A DNA stretch of 64,000 bases from CAIYRG01 sp965247505 (GTDB lineage Bacteria; Pseudomonadota; Alphaproteobacteria; Micropepsales; Micropepsaceae). Positions 25,804-34,551 of this stretch are shown here, one piece after another (position 1 is the first letter of the stretch; each line of letters opens with the position of its first letter). The notes below the pieces were generated by a model. It searched no databases, had not been told where the DNA came from, and was given only the letters and a program-made list of their open reading frames with translations. Where the stretch lies: the NCBI GenBank assembly GCA_965247505.1, contig OZ252020.1, forward strand, positions 744,001 through 808,000, read 5' to 3'. The translations under genes and the position numbers were made by a program.

Positions 25804-27672
25804 CTAATCGCTCGGGGGAAGATCCGAGAGCGCTACAATCCTGACCCGATCCGGGTTCAGCCGATAACCGTGCCACGGATTGTTTTCTATTACCGCACTA
25901 GTTGATAGGGGGGCGTCGCCAACGTTTAGGGCCAACTTTTCGATTTTCCTCCGACAGCGCAGGACACGGCGTCGGAAGGTCTCTTCGTTGTGGCATTTAG
26001 TCTGCCGCTGCAAATCTCGAGAATTGATGAAAGGATAATTCTCCGGCGCTCGTTCATCGTGTGTAGCCCCCCGAAATGGCTCTGCAAGAGTCATGAGCAG
26101 TTGCGCACTCACACCCTTGATCTCACCCCACCGGTCGAACACGACGCGCTTTCCGGCTTCATCAACTGTAATTCGAATTTTGGTATCGATTGCAGAGATC
26201 GCTCCTGACTCCTCGCTCCGGTGGGGATACGCATCTGCTGTGCCGTGCTGGCCAACAACTAGGCAGAGAAGGCAATCTGCAGCTAGGCTCCCTTCGCGGA
26301 ACGCGCTCGCGTGAGCCGAGATGGCTTCGTCGAAAACCCGGCAGGCTGCGGCGGCATGCCGACGGTGAAGGTCGAGGATACGCTCTGCGACCGCATCTGC
26401 CGGTTCCGCGAAATAGTCGACAATGCGACTCACCTCGCCGTACCGAGCGAAGAAGGCAACATCCTCCAATTGCTGAATGCGGGAGACCGATCGAACATAA
26501 GCGAGCGCCATTTCGCGATCCGGCCCTGCGGGACGCTCGCCGGTGAGGAGATCAACCTTGTATGCCTCGGCCGGATCTTCCTTTTCTAGACCGGCGGAAA
26601 GAACCGCGAACCGCCGATCAATACACTGCGAGCATTGTCCGCAATGAGGATGCAGCCTCGTCATGTCGTGGACGCGGGTGCAACTCCGCGTGTCGCGGAT
26701 CATGTCGCCGCACGCATTCGCCGAAATCCGTTCGACCACCTCGGTTTTTGTATTCCAGACAAACGGATTTTCGACGCCGAAATGGCGACCGAGCACTTCG
26801 AAGAACACGCTGCCGAACCCCGCAAGCGCCTGCGGGTGCGTCGTACGGGTCGCCCGGGCGCCGACAACATGACCGGCCAGCGGCAAATTCAAGCTGACGA
26901 CACCGTTCTCGAAAAAACGTACATGATCGAGACCGAACAGGCGGGCCGTTACCGTGCCGAGCGCGGCGAACAGGAATGACCGCGTCCTGTGGGTTGGCTC
27001 GCGGCTAAGACTGCCGTCGAGATTCGCCCATACAGGAACGTGCAGCACCCGATCCGCGCCGAACTTGCTGCGTAGTTGTTCGACGAGATGCTTCTGCACC
27101 CCGGCGATCTTGCTTGCCGAGCGATGGCTCACGAGCGCGATGTTGTGACCAGGCTGTGAAAGTTCTTTGATTGCACCGGAGAGCGAATCTAGGCCACCCG
27201 AGAAAAGGACAACTTCATCGGGGGTGAAAGCGGTCTCTGAGGTGTCTTCAAAATCGAAATACTCGGCCATAGCAGGCGCATCGACGATTGAGCGAAACTC
27301 GAATTCATAGTTGTCCTCGGAGAGAAAGGTCAGCGTCTCAACCAGCGCAGCCGAGACGGAGTCGGAAGACCAGAGCTCCGGCCGGCGAACCGGAATCACG
27401 AACCGAAAGTGTCGCCGCCACCGAGCACCCATTTGCGCGTCGGTTATTCCACCGCGTTTGATCGCGCTGTCGGCAGCATAGACGTAACAAGCCACTTCGA
27501 GCAGATCTACCAGCACATCCGGGATATTTGCCAGCAGCCGTTGACTGATATCCGATATCTTAAGTCGCACATTCCGGGACGAGCCGTGCAGATCTAGGGG
27601 GAGGCACCAGCCTGTTGCCGTTTGAGTTTGCTCTGTGCCGCCGCACAGTACGAGATGCTCTTCAGTCCGCAT
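25804..27672 (-). CDS. QueC-like PP-loop ATPase with C-terminal winged-helix-like extension (QatC-like)
   Basis: 622 residues from ATG 27672, which overlaps the stop of the upstream gene (ATGCGGACTGA). Residues 1-150 are an unassigned N-terminal domain. The PP-loop is VVLFSGGLDS (~154-163), where an ATP pyrophosphatase binds and activates a carboxylate. The QueC zinc site follows: C331, C344, C347, C350 in CTRVHDMTRLHPHCGQCSQC. Queuosine-pathway QueC is ~220-240 residues; this protein is nearly three times longer and stands alone without queD/queE. A ~220-residue C-terminal part ends in a basic helical segment (INSRDLQRQTKCHNEETFRR) that looks like a winged helix. This fits the QueC-like proteins of anti-phage modules (QatC, type IV CBASS) rather than tRNA modification. 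Substrate unknown. Confidence 0.8.
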   Translation of the reverse strand: MRTEEHLVLCGGTEQTQTATGWCLPLDLHGSSRNVRLKISDISQRLLANIPDVLVDLLEVACYVYAADSAIKRGGITDAQMGARWRRHFRFVIPVRRPELWSSDSVSAALVETLTFLSEDNYEFEFRSIVDAPAMAEYFDFEDTSETAFTPDEVVLFSGGLDSLSGAIKELSQPGHNIALVSHRSASKIAGVQKHLVEQLRSKFGADRVLHVPVWANLDGSLSREPTHRTRSFLFAALGTVTARLFGLDHVRFFENGVVSLNLPLAGHVVGARATRTTHPQALAGFGSVFFEVLGRHFGVENPFVWNTKTEVVERISANACGDMIRDTRSCTRVHDMTRLHPHCGQCSQCIDRRFAVLSAGLEKEDPAEAYKVDLLTGERPAGPDREMALAYVRSVSRIQQLEDVAFFARYGEVSRIVDYFAEPADAVAERILDLHRRHAAAACRVFDEAISAHASAFREGSLAADCLLCLVVGQHGTADAYPHRSEESGAISAIDTKIRITVDEAGKRVVFDRWGEIKGVSAQLLMTLAEPFRGATHDERAPENYPFINSRDLQRQTKCHNEETFRRRVLRCRRKIEKLALNVGDAPLSTSAVIENNPWHGYRLNPDRVRIVALSDLPPSD

Positions 27673-28439
27673 CCCGGCGCTTCCGAAGTTCGGCTCTGAT
27701 CTTCTTGAAAGCGACGGGAGCAAAGCGGCGTATGGCGTCGGGCGTCAGTCCTTCGCCCTGATAGACATTCTTGCCATACCAGCCGCCGGCGAACTCCTCG
27801 ACAATCCGCGATGCTTCCCGGCAATGTCGATCGAGTGCCTGATCGAAGCGCGAGCGATCCACATCGTCCCTGAACCGCTCGCCAGCGCCAATATGCCCTC
27901 CGAGCTCCCGGCTCAGGAAATAATCAAGGCTACGTTGAGTGAGGCGCCCAAAAAACTCGCGCCAGCGCGCTGAAGCGCTCACCGCTCGCGAAGCGTCCGA
28001 TCGCGCGTTGAACATCCTCCGGACCCGGTTTGAACAACGAGGGTAGGGTCCGCCCAATCAGCGCTGCGAGACTTTCGACCGCCGCCATCTGGGCCATCTC
28101 TCCGAGGTCGGTGCGGACCCCTTGTTCCCGGGCGTAACGATCGATTGTGGCGGAGATCGCAGCCACCACGTTGATGAGGCTTGGCTGGTCCGGAACCCGA
28201 ACGCCGAGACGGCGCAAGTCACCGGCAAAGTCGGGTCCTCGCGCCGCAAGCGGGACCTGCGTCAGGAGCCAGAAGGCATGGAGAAAAGCAGGGTCCTCGG
28301 AAGCGCCCTGGAGAGCCGTCTCCGCGGCATCCGCGGCGGAGGCTGCCACCGTGTCGATTTCCTCGCCGAGCCGCAGCTCTTCGACGACCTGGTTCCACTT
28401 CCGCGACTTTGGCAGAACGCCCAGTCTGACGTGGCCCAT
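27662..28439 (-). pseudogene. Helical partner protein of the QueC-like gene, with a one-base frameshift
   Basis: Start ATG 28439 with GGAGGGGGG upstream; the N-terminus is MGHVRLGVLPKSRKW. The first frame runs to IGRFASGERFSALARVF, then breaks. A second frame continues RLTQRSLDYFLSRELGGHIG...VAFKKIRAELRKRRDAD to 27662. Removing one base from the six-A run at 27950-27955 (plus strand) joins them into ~258 residues of mostly alpha-helical protein. It could be a real mutation or a homopolymer error. Position and a Gly after the initiator Met recall QatB, which precedes QatC; no sequence identity to QatB is claimed. Stop and QueC-like start overlap, so the two are translationally coupled. Confidence 0.7.
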
Positions 28440-28574
28440 TTCAGCTTCCCCCCTCCTATGGAGGGTGCTGCCCGAAACAGTGGTAAGCAAGACCAAAAAC
28501 GGCGGCTGACGCTTACCCCACGCTTACCCGAAAAAAAATATCTCAGCGATCTATAGATAACATATTGAAATCAT

Positions 28575-28650
<76 letters not shown>

Positions 28651-28792
28651 ATCCAAAAGGCACAATGCGCCTTCAGAAGAGAAGCCGGGGTTTAACAAAG
28701 CCCCTTCACCCTGTCTACTAAATGAGGCCTCTTTGAGAATTCGCCAGTGGATCATTTGAGCGGATCATTTGCGCTCGATCAGAGGCCGTGGA

Positions 28793-29962
28793 TCAGAACA
28801 GCCCGCTGGGATGGCGCGGCACCTCGACTTGGCGATGAATACAAACGCTCATCAACAGGCCGAAACCGAACATCACCGAAAGCATCGCAGTGCCGCCATA
28901 GGAGATAAGCGGCATCGGTATGCCGACAACCGGTATGAGGCCCATTACCATCATGCCGTTGATCATGATGTAGAGGAAAAAATTGATGATAATCCCCATT
29001 GCCAGAAGGCGCCCGAACTGGCTTCGCGCCGACATCGCGATCTGAATGCCATAGACAATCAACATTCCAAACAGCGCCAGCAACGCGATACTGCCAAGAA
29101 AACCGAATTCCTCGCCGATGATCGGCAGCACAAAATCCGTTTCTTTTTCAGGTAGAAAATTGAGACGGCTTTGCGTCCCCATAAGAAATCCCTTGCCCGA
29201 AACGCCGCCCGAGCCCAGCGCGATTTTGGCCTGGGCGGTATTCCAACCGGCGCCGAGCATATCGGCTTCGGGATCGAGAAAGGTCAGCACGCGCTGTTTC
29301 TGATAATCGTGAAGTACAAACTGCCACGCCGCCGGAATGGCCAGCGCGAGCGCAACAAAGGCGGAGGCGATCCAGCGCCAAGATAGCCCTGCCAGAAACA
29401 AAAGCAGCGCGCCGCCCATGGCTAGAAGCGCCGCGGTTCCCAAATTGGGCTCGGTAAGGACCAGGCCGACAGGCACGCCGATCAGAAGCAGAGGAATCGC
29501 CAGCTTCAGCGGACGGGAGACCTCCCCGGGCTCAAGTCCGTGGAGATAGCGTGCGAGCGCCAAAACAAGGGTGATTTTCATCAACTCGGATGGCTGTATC
29601 TGTACCGGACCAAGCTCGATCCAGCGCTGCGCGCCCATGCCGACGGTTCCGGCAATCTCCACTCCGACAAGCAATAGAAGCGATACCGCGTAGGCGGGAT
29701 AGGCAAGTCCCATCCACACGCGGATGTCGAAACAAGCAACAGCCAAGAGGATGACAAGACCGACCGCGAAACGGATCATCTGCCGCTCCGCCCAGGGCGC
29801 AAAGCTGCCCCCCGCAGCCGAATAGAGCACGGCAAAACCGAAGCAGGCGATAATCGTAACGAGGAGCACGACGCCCCAATTCATTTGCCCAAACTTATCG
29901 CGCAGCGATAGGCGCCGACTTTGGGAACCGAGACCGCCTGGATTATAGGTTGAGAGACTCAT
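28793..29962 (-). CDS. rodA: Peptidoglycan glycosyltransferase RodA
   Basis: 389 residues with about ten transmembrane helices of the SEDS family. It polymerises lipid II during cell elongation together with PBP2. Diagnostic blocks are QPSELMKI, LTFLDPEADMLGAGWN, IALGSGGVSGKGF, LPEKETDFVLPIIGEEFG and GIPMPLISYGGTAML. The loop usually read QPDLGTA reads EPNLGTA here. It starts 11 bases after mrdA and is the last gene of the mre operon. Confidence 0.96.
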   Translation of the reverse strand: MSLSTYNPGGLGSQSRRLSLRDKFGQMNWGVVLLVTIIACFGFAVLYSAAGGSFAPWAERQMIRFAVGLVILLAVACFDIRVWMGLAYPAYAVSLLLLVGVEIAGTVGMGAQRWIELGPVQIQPSELMKITLVLALARYLHGLEPGEVSRPLKLAIPLLLIGVPVGLVLTEPNLGTAALLAMGGALLLFLAGLSWRWIASAFVALALAIPAAWQFVLHDYQKQRVLTFLDPEADMLGAGWNTAQAKIALGSGGVSGKGFLMGTQSRLNFLPEKETDFVLPIIGEEFGFLGSIALLALFGMLIVYGIQIAMSARSQFGRLLAMGIIINFFLYIMINGMMVMGLIPVVGIPMPLISYGGTAMLSVMFGFGLLMSVCIHRQVEVPRHPSGLF

Positions 29963-29973
29963 TGCAGCGCACC

Positions 29974-31860
29974 CTAGGTCTCGTTCACGGTTTGGCTGAG
30001 CGATGCGACGGGATAAGCCGTCGGCATATTGAGAAGCCCGCGCTCCTGCGCAAAGCGTAAGATGTCGCGCGCCACGGGGGCAGCTGCGCCCGAGCCGCTG
30101 CTGCCATGTTCGATGACGACCGAAATCGCGTAACGTGGATTCACAACAGGCGCGAAGGCAACGAAAAGCGCATGGTCGCGCAGCTCCCAGGGGAGTTGAC
30201 CGTTCCGCACAACGCCCGTCGCGCGCTCAGCTGCGGTAATTCGGCGAACCTGCGCTGTGCCGGTCTTGCCGGCAAAGGCGAATTCGGGCTCTGCGATACG
30301 CGAACCATAGGCGTTCCCGCCGGGCTCGTTCATTACCGCGTTTAAGCTACTTCGAACCGCCGCGAGATATTCTTCGGAAATGTCGAGAGACGGGGCCGGC
30401 GCAGCCGTTTCCCCAACACGATGCACCAAGCGCGGCGACACTTTTTTGCCTCCGGCCAGACGTGCCACCATTGTGCAAAGCTGCACCGGCGTTGCGAGAA
30501 TGAAACCCTGACCGATGCCGGCATTGACCGTGTCGCCTTGCTGCCAGCCTTCATTAAAATTGGCACGCTTCCATTCGCGCGAGGGAATAAGCCCATTTCG
30601 CTCGCCGGGCATTTCTATTCCCGTCGCCTCGCCCATTCCCAATTTGCGCGCGCCTTGCGCGAGCGCATCGATTCCAGTCCTGCGCGCAACCTCATAAAAA
30701 TAACAGTCGCAGGAATTTTTGAGACCGCGATGCAGATCCATGCGGCCATGACCGCCGCGCCGCCAACAATGGAATCGGCGTCCGCCAACGGTGATAAACC
30801 CCCTGCAAACAAATGCCGTGTCGAGTTCAATCGCACCGCTTTCCAGGGCTGCGAGCGCAACGGCAATCTTGAAAGTCGAGCCCGGAGGATAGGATCCCGA
30901 CAATACTTTGTTGAGGAGCGGCTTATAGGGATCCTCGATAAGCGCTGTCCATTGGCTGTTGGATAGGCCAACATTAAATGCGTTGGGGTCGTAACCCGGC
31001 GTGGAGATAAGCGCTAAGACATCGCCGGATTCGACATCCATCACGGTACAAGCCGCGCTTTCTTCGCGAAGGCGCTGGTGGGCGAAACTTTGAAGCTCCC
31101 GATCGATGGTCAGATAGAGGTCATTTCCCGCCACACCTTCATTGCGCTGCAATTCGCGTATGACGCGGCCATAGGCGTTCACCTCCACCCGGCTGGTTCC
31201 GGCTGAACCGCGAATTTCCCCTTCGAAAGCCCTTTCGACGCCCCGCTTTCCGATTCGAAACCCGGGAAGCGAAAGCAGCGGATCGTCAGGACGGGCTACC
31301 TCTTGCATGTCCTCGGGGGAAACCAAGGCGACATAGCCAAGCACATGCGAGAGTTCCGAGCCGAATAGGTAATCGCGGGTTGCACCAACATCGGTTTGCA
31401 CGCCTTCAAGATAGGGCAAGTCCAGATTGAGGCGGGCGAAATCATCCCAGGCTAGGTTTTCCGCGACAACAATCGGGACGAAGGGAGGATTGGTCTGAGC
31501 TTCTTTCAATATGCGCGCGCGTTGGTGCTCCGGCAATGGAATAACGCGAGCCAGCATCTCCAAAGCTGCCTCCAGACCATCTGTCTGCTCGGGCACGATC
31601 AAGCTACGATAATTGCGCCGGTTGCCGGCAAGCACGACGCCAAAGCGGTCCATGATGCGGCCGCGCAGCGGGGCCAAAAGACGATCGCTGATGCGATTGT
31701 CCTCGGCCTGGGTGAGATAGAGACTACCGTCTACAATCTGCAGCTGATAGAGCCGGCCCGCCAGCAGAGCGAAAACCGAGGCCATGCCGCCGGACAGAAT
31801 GAGCGTGCGACGCGAGAACGTCGCATAACGGCTTTTATCTTTGGCGTCGAAGAACGGCAT
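29974..31860 (-). CDS. mrdA: Penicillin-binding protein 2 (transpeptidase MrdA)
   Basis: 628 residues. One N-terminal transmembrane helix (TLILSGGMASVFALLAG, ~18-35), a pedestal/dimerisation region, then a transpeptidase domain with the active-site motif STFK in SGSYPPGSTFKIA (~330), SCD in LKNSCDCYFYE, and KTGTAQVR. It cross-links new peptidoglycan in the elongasome with RodA, MreC and MreD. It sits between mreD (18-base gap) and rodA (11-base gap) in the same transcript. Confidence 0.96.
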   Translation of the reverse strand: MPFFDAKDKSRYATFSRRTLILSGGMASVFALLAGRLYQLQIVDGSLYLTQAEDNRISDRLLAPLRGRIMDRFGVVLAGNRRNYRSLIVPEQTDGLEAALEMLARVIPLPEHQRARILKEAQTNPPFVPIVVAENLAWDDFARLNLDLPYLEGVQTDVGATRDYLFGSELSHVLGYVALVSPEDMQEVARPDDPLLSLPGFRIGKRGVERAFEGEIRGSAGTSRVEVNAYGRVIRELQRNEGVAGNDLYLTIDRELQSFAHQRLREESAACTVMDVESGDVLALISTPGYDPNAFNVGLSNSQWTALIEDPYKPLLNKVLSGSYPPGSTFKIAVALAALESGAIELDTAFVCRGFITVGGRRFHCWRRGGHGRMDLHRGLKNSCDCYFYEVARRTGIDALAQGARKLGMGEATGIEMPGERNGLIPSREWKRANFNEGWQQGDTVNAGIGQGFILATPVQLCTMVARLAGGKKVSPRLVHRVGETAAPAPSLDISEEYLAAVRSSLNAVMNEPGGNAYGSRIAEPEFAFAGKTGTAQVRRITAAERATGVVRNGQLPWELRDHALFVAFAPVVNPRYAISVVIEHGSSGSGAAAPVARDILRFAQERGLLNMPTAYPVASLSQTVNET

Positions 31861-31878
31861 TTAATCCCCTTGCCGGTT

Positions 31879-32418
31879 CTAATTTTCACTGCGTGGCGCA
31901 CCGACGAAACGACGGTGAACCAAACCCAAAATAATCGCCATAAGCGGATAGAATATTACCGTAACGATCGTTTGAATAAGAAGCGGCTGAGCCGGCGCAA
32001 AGCGCCAATAAACCAACGACCCCACGATATACACCAGTGAGGAAGTGGCAAAGATCACGATAGAAAATCCAACCACGACGCCCCAGCCCGATAGGCCCGC
32101 AAAAGCGTCGCGCTGACGATCGGTTAAGCCATAGGCTACAAGATATCCAACCGCCCATAGGCCAGCTTGGCCACCGGAAAGGAAATCCTCAAACAGGCCA
32201 ATGACGAGCACCAGGACGGGCGGAACCAAATCGGGTCTCAGAAGAGTCCAAAAATAGATTACCGTGAGGCCGAGCAATGGCGAGGGCAGGAGACCGCCGG
32301 AAAACGACACCGGTAGATTGGAAAGCGCAACCACGAAGGCGGCCAGAAGAGCCGGGATCAAAGAAGCGAAGATTCGCGCCGAATTCATCGAAAGCCGTTC
32401 CGAAACCATCATTGTCAC
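31879..32418 (-). CDS. mreD: Rod shape-determining protein MreD
   Basis: 179 residues, five to six transmembrane segments, typical of MreD (LPSPLLGLTVIYFWTLLRPD and GLFEDFLSGGQAGLWAVGYL). The GTG at 32418 overlaps the mreC stop (GTGA); ATG codons two and three residues later are alternatives. It is an inner-membrane scaffold of the elongasome. Confidence 0.92.
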   Translation of the reverse strand: MTMMVSERLSMNSARIFASLIPALLAAFVVALSNLPVSFSGGLLPSPLLGLTVIYFWTLLRPDLVPPVLVLVIGLFEDFLSGGQAGLWAVGYLVAYGLTDRQRDAFAGLSGWGVVVGFSIVIFATSSLVYIVGSLVYWRFAPAQPLLIQTIVTVIFYPLMAIILGLVHRRFVGAPRSEN

Positions 32419-33386
32419 TGCAGTATGACCTCACCAGCCAACAAATTCTCTCCGGTCACATCGCCAATATTCTCAGCCGTTCCACTTACGGAATTCTGAT
32501 CTCGGGGGCGAAGCGAAATAGGGATTTCATTATTGTCGTCGGGTGGGTCGAGTGCCGCACGATAATCGACAATCTGCACGTAGTCGCTGAGATCGGGATC
32601 GGCAAATAGCCCAGCGCGCCAATTATTGGCATCGCCCATGACCATACCAATGGGAAGATCGGGAGGGAGAATTCCGCCATCGCCCGTGGAATATACCCGG
32701 TCGCCCGGGTGAATCTCGGCCTCGCCGGATCCAAGCCGAAGGGAGTCAAGCTGAAGACTGGGCGACATTGAGTTTGCTCCGGACAAAATCGCGCGCCTGT
32801 TCGAGGGGCGGATAATAACGGGGATGCGGCTATTTAAATCGGTCAAAAGCAGAACCCAGGATGTATTCTCGCCGGCAACAAAGATGCGGCCGAGAAGCCC
32901 ACGATCATCCAGAACGGCTTGCCCCTTCATAACATTTTGATTGGCACCGGCGTTGAGAATGACGGTTTTGGTGAAAGGTTGGCTCGATTGGCCGATGACG
33001 CGCGCCGTAACGCTTGGCAAATTCGGATCGGCGACGACGTTTAAGAGCGATTCATAGCGCGTCATCCGCTGTTCGAGCGTCAGCGCAACGTCCTGCCAAC
33101 GGCGCAAAGCATCGTTTTCCTCACGCAGCTGGATATTTTCGTTGTAGACGGTAAAGAGTTCCGAGAGTCCGGCGGTCCAGCGTTGGACCGTCGCCACGGG
33201 AATATAGACCGCAGTCAAAACAGGTTCGCTCATATCCGTGAGCTTGGCGCGCGCAGTATCGAAAATCGAGGCTTCCGCCTTGCCGAGGAGAACGACTACA
33301 AAGGCAAGGACCATGCACAACGCAAACGGCAACTGCGCCCTGATCGAGCCCCGGCCCCGTGACAGTTTCCATCCCCCTGCGTTCAT
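32415..33386 (-). CDS. mreC: Rod shape-determining protein MreC
   Basis: 323 residues from the ATG after GGAGGAACAAGATCAAA (a GTG one codon earlier is possible). One N-terminal transmembrane helix (PFALCMVLAFVVVLLGKAEA), a coiled-coil region (NENIQLREENDALRRWQDVA), then the beta-barrel domain (ARVIGQSSQPFTKTVILNAG, VGMGD-like VMGDANNWRAGLF). It is periplasmic and activates PBP2. The C-terminal tail after ~275 is long and acidic. Confidence 0.94.
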   Translation of the reverse strand: MNAGGWKLSRGRGSIRAQLPFALCMVLAFVVVLLGKAEASIFDTARAKLTDMSEPVLTAVYIPVATVQRWTAGLSELFTVYNENIQLREENDALRRWQDVALTLEQRMTRYESLLNVVADPNLPSVTARVIGQSSQPFTKTVILNAGANQNVMKGQAVLDDRGLLGRIFVAGENTSWVLLLTDLNSRIPVIIRPSNRRAILSGANSMSPSLQLDSLRLGSGEAEIHPGDRVYSTGDGGILPPDLPIGMVMGDANNWRAGLFADPDLSDYVQIVDYRAALDPPDDNNEIPISLRPRDQNSVSGTAENIGDVTGENLLAGEVILQ

Positions 33387-33407
33387 CACTTTGATCTTGT
33401 TCCTCCG

Positions 33408-34454
33408 CTAGAACGCCGTAGAGAGCATGTGCCGCATCTGACGCGGATCTTCGAGCGTGCGCCCGGTTCCGAGCACGACACAGGAAAGCGCGTCATCGGC
33501 AATAGAAACCGGTAGCCCCGTTTCATTGCGCAGTACTTGATCGAGATTGTTCAAAAGCGCGCCGCCGCCGGTCAGCACGATGCCCTTGTCCACGATATCC
33601 GCGGCAAGCTCGGGCGGGGTCGATTCCAGCGCGACCTTCACTGCCTCGACAATGGCGCCTACCGGCTCGGTAAGCGCCTCGGCAATTTGACGCTCGCTAA
33701 TGGTTATTTCCTTCGGCACGCCATTCAAAAGATCGCGCCCCTTTATTTCAAGCGTTGAGCCAGGACCATCGTCCGGCGGCGCTGCCGTTCCGGTCGTGTG
33801 CTTGATTCGCTCGGCGGTTGCCTCGCCGACGAGAAGGTTATGATTGCGCCGGATATAGGCGATGATCGCCTCGTCCATCTTGTCGCCGCCAACCCGCACA
33901 GAGCGGGAATAGACAATGCCGCTAAGCGACAGCACAGCGACTTCGGTCGTCCCGCCGCCAACATCGACGACCATGGAACCGGTTGGTTCGTGCACCGGCA
34001 GGCCCGCCCCGATGGCGGCCGCCATAGGCTCTTCGATCAAAAACACGCGCCGTGCCCCGGCAGCTTGCGCGGATTCTTGAATCGCACGGCGTTCGACCGC
34101 GGTACAGCCGGAGGGAACGCTAACAATGATCATGGGGTTGGCAAAAGCGCGGCGGTTGTGAACTTTGCGGATGAAATGCTTGATCATTTCCTCCGCCACC
34201 TCAAAATCGGCGATTACGCCATCGCGCATGGGACGGATCGCCTCGATGTTCCCAGGCGTGCGGCCAAGCATCATCTTGGCGTCGTTTCCCACTGCCAAAA
34301 CCTTTTTCTTGCCATTCTGTGTGACAAGCGCGACGACCGAGGGCTCGTTAAGAACAACCCCCCTTCCCTTGACATAAACCAATGTATTCGCCGTCCCGAG
34401 ATCAATCGCAATATCGCTGGACAGCATGCCCAAAAGACTACCCAAACCGAACAT
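33408..34454 (-). CDS. mreB: Rod shape-determining actin homologue MreB
   Basis: 348 residues, full length. Actin-fold ATP-binding motifs are IDLGTANTLVYVKGRG (phosphate 1), MVVDVGGGTTEVAVLSLSG (phosphate 2) and GIVLTGGGALLNNLDQVL (adenosine). The N-terminal MFGLGSLLGMLSSD is the membrane-proximal start typical of Gram-negative MreB. It forms filaments that guide the elongasome and is the first gene of mreB-mreC-mreD-mrdA-rodA. Confidence 0.97.
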   Translation of the reverse strand: MFGLGSLLGMLSSDIAIDLGTANTLVYVKGRGVVLNEPSVVALVTQNGKKKVLAVGNDAKMMLGRTPGNIEAIRPMRDGVIADFEVAEEMIKHFIRKVHNRRAFANPMIIVSVPSGCTAVERRAIQESAQAAGARRVFLIEEPMAAAIGAGLPVHEPTGSMVVDVGGGTTEVAVLSLSGIVYSRSVRVGGDKMDEAIIAYIRRNHNLLVGEATAERIKHTTGTAAPPDDGPGSTLEIKGRDLLNGVPKEITISERQIAEALTEPVGAIVEAVKVALESTPPELAADIVDKGIVLTGGGALLNNLDQVLRNETGLPVSIADDALSCVVLGTGRTLEDPRQMRHMLSTAF

Positions 34455-34551
34455 GCCTTAAACCGTACGCTCTCTGCTCCACACCGAGCCTGTAACCAAT
34501 CAATCATCAAGAAAAACGGCTCCGCCCTTCTCTAAGCTGGGCTATTCTTCA

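Noticed and set aside
25804..27672. Authentic queuosine-biosynthesis QueC
   Set aside because: The protein is nearly three times too long, has extra N- and C-terminal domains, and no queD, queE or queF is nearby.
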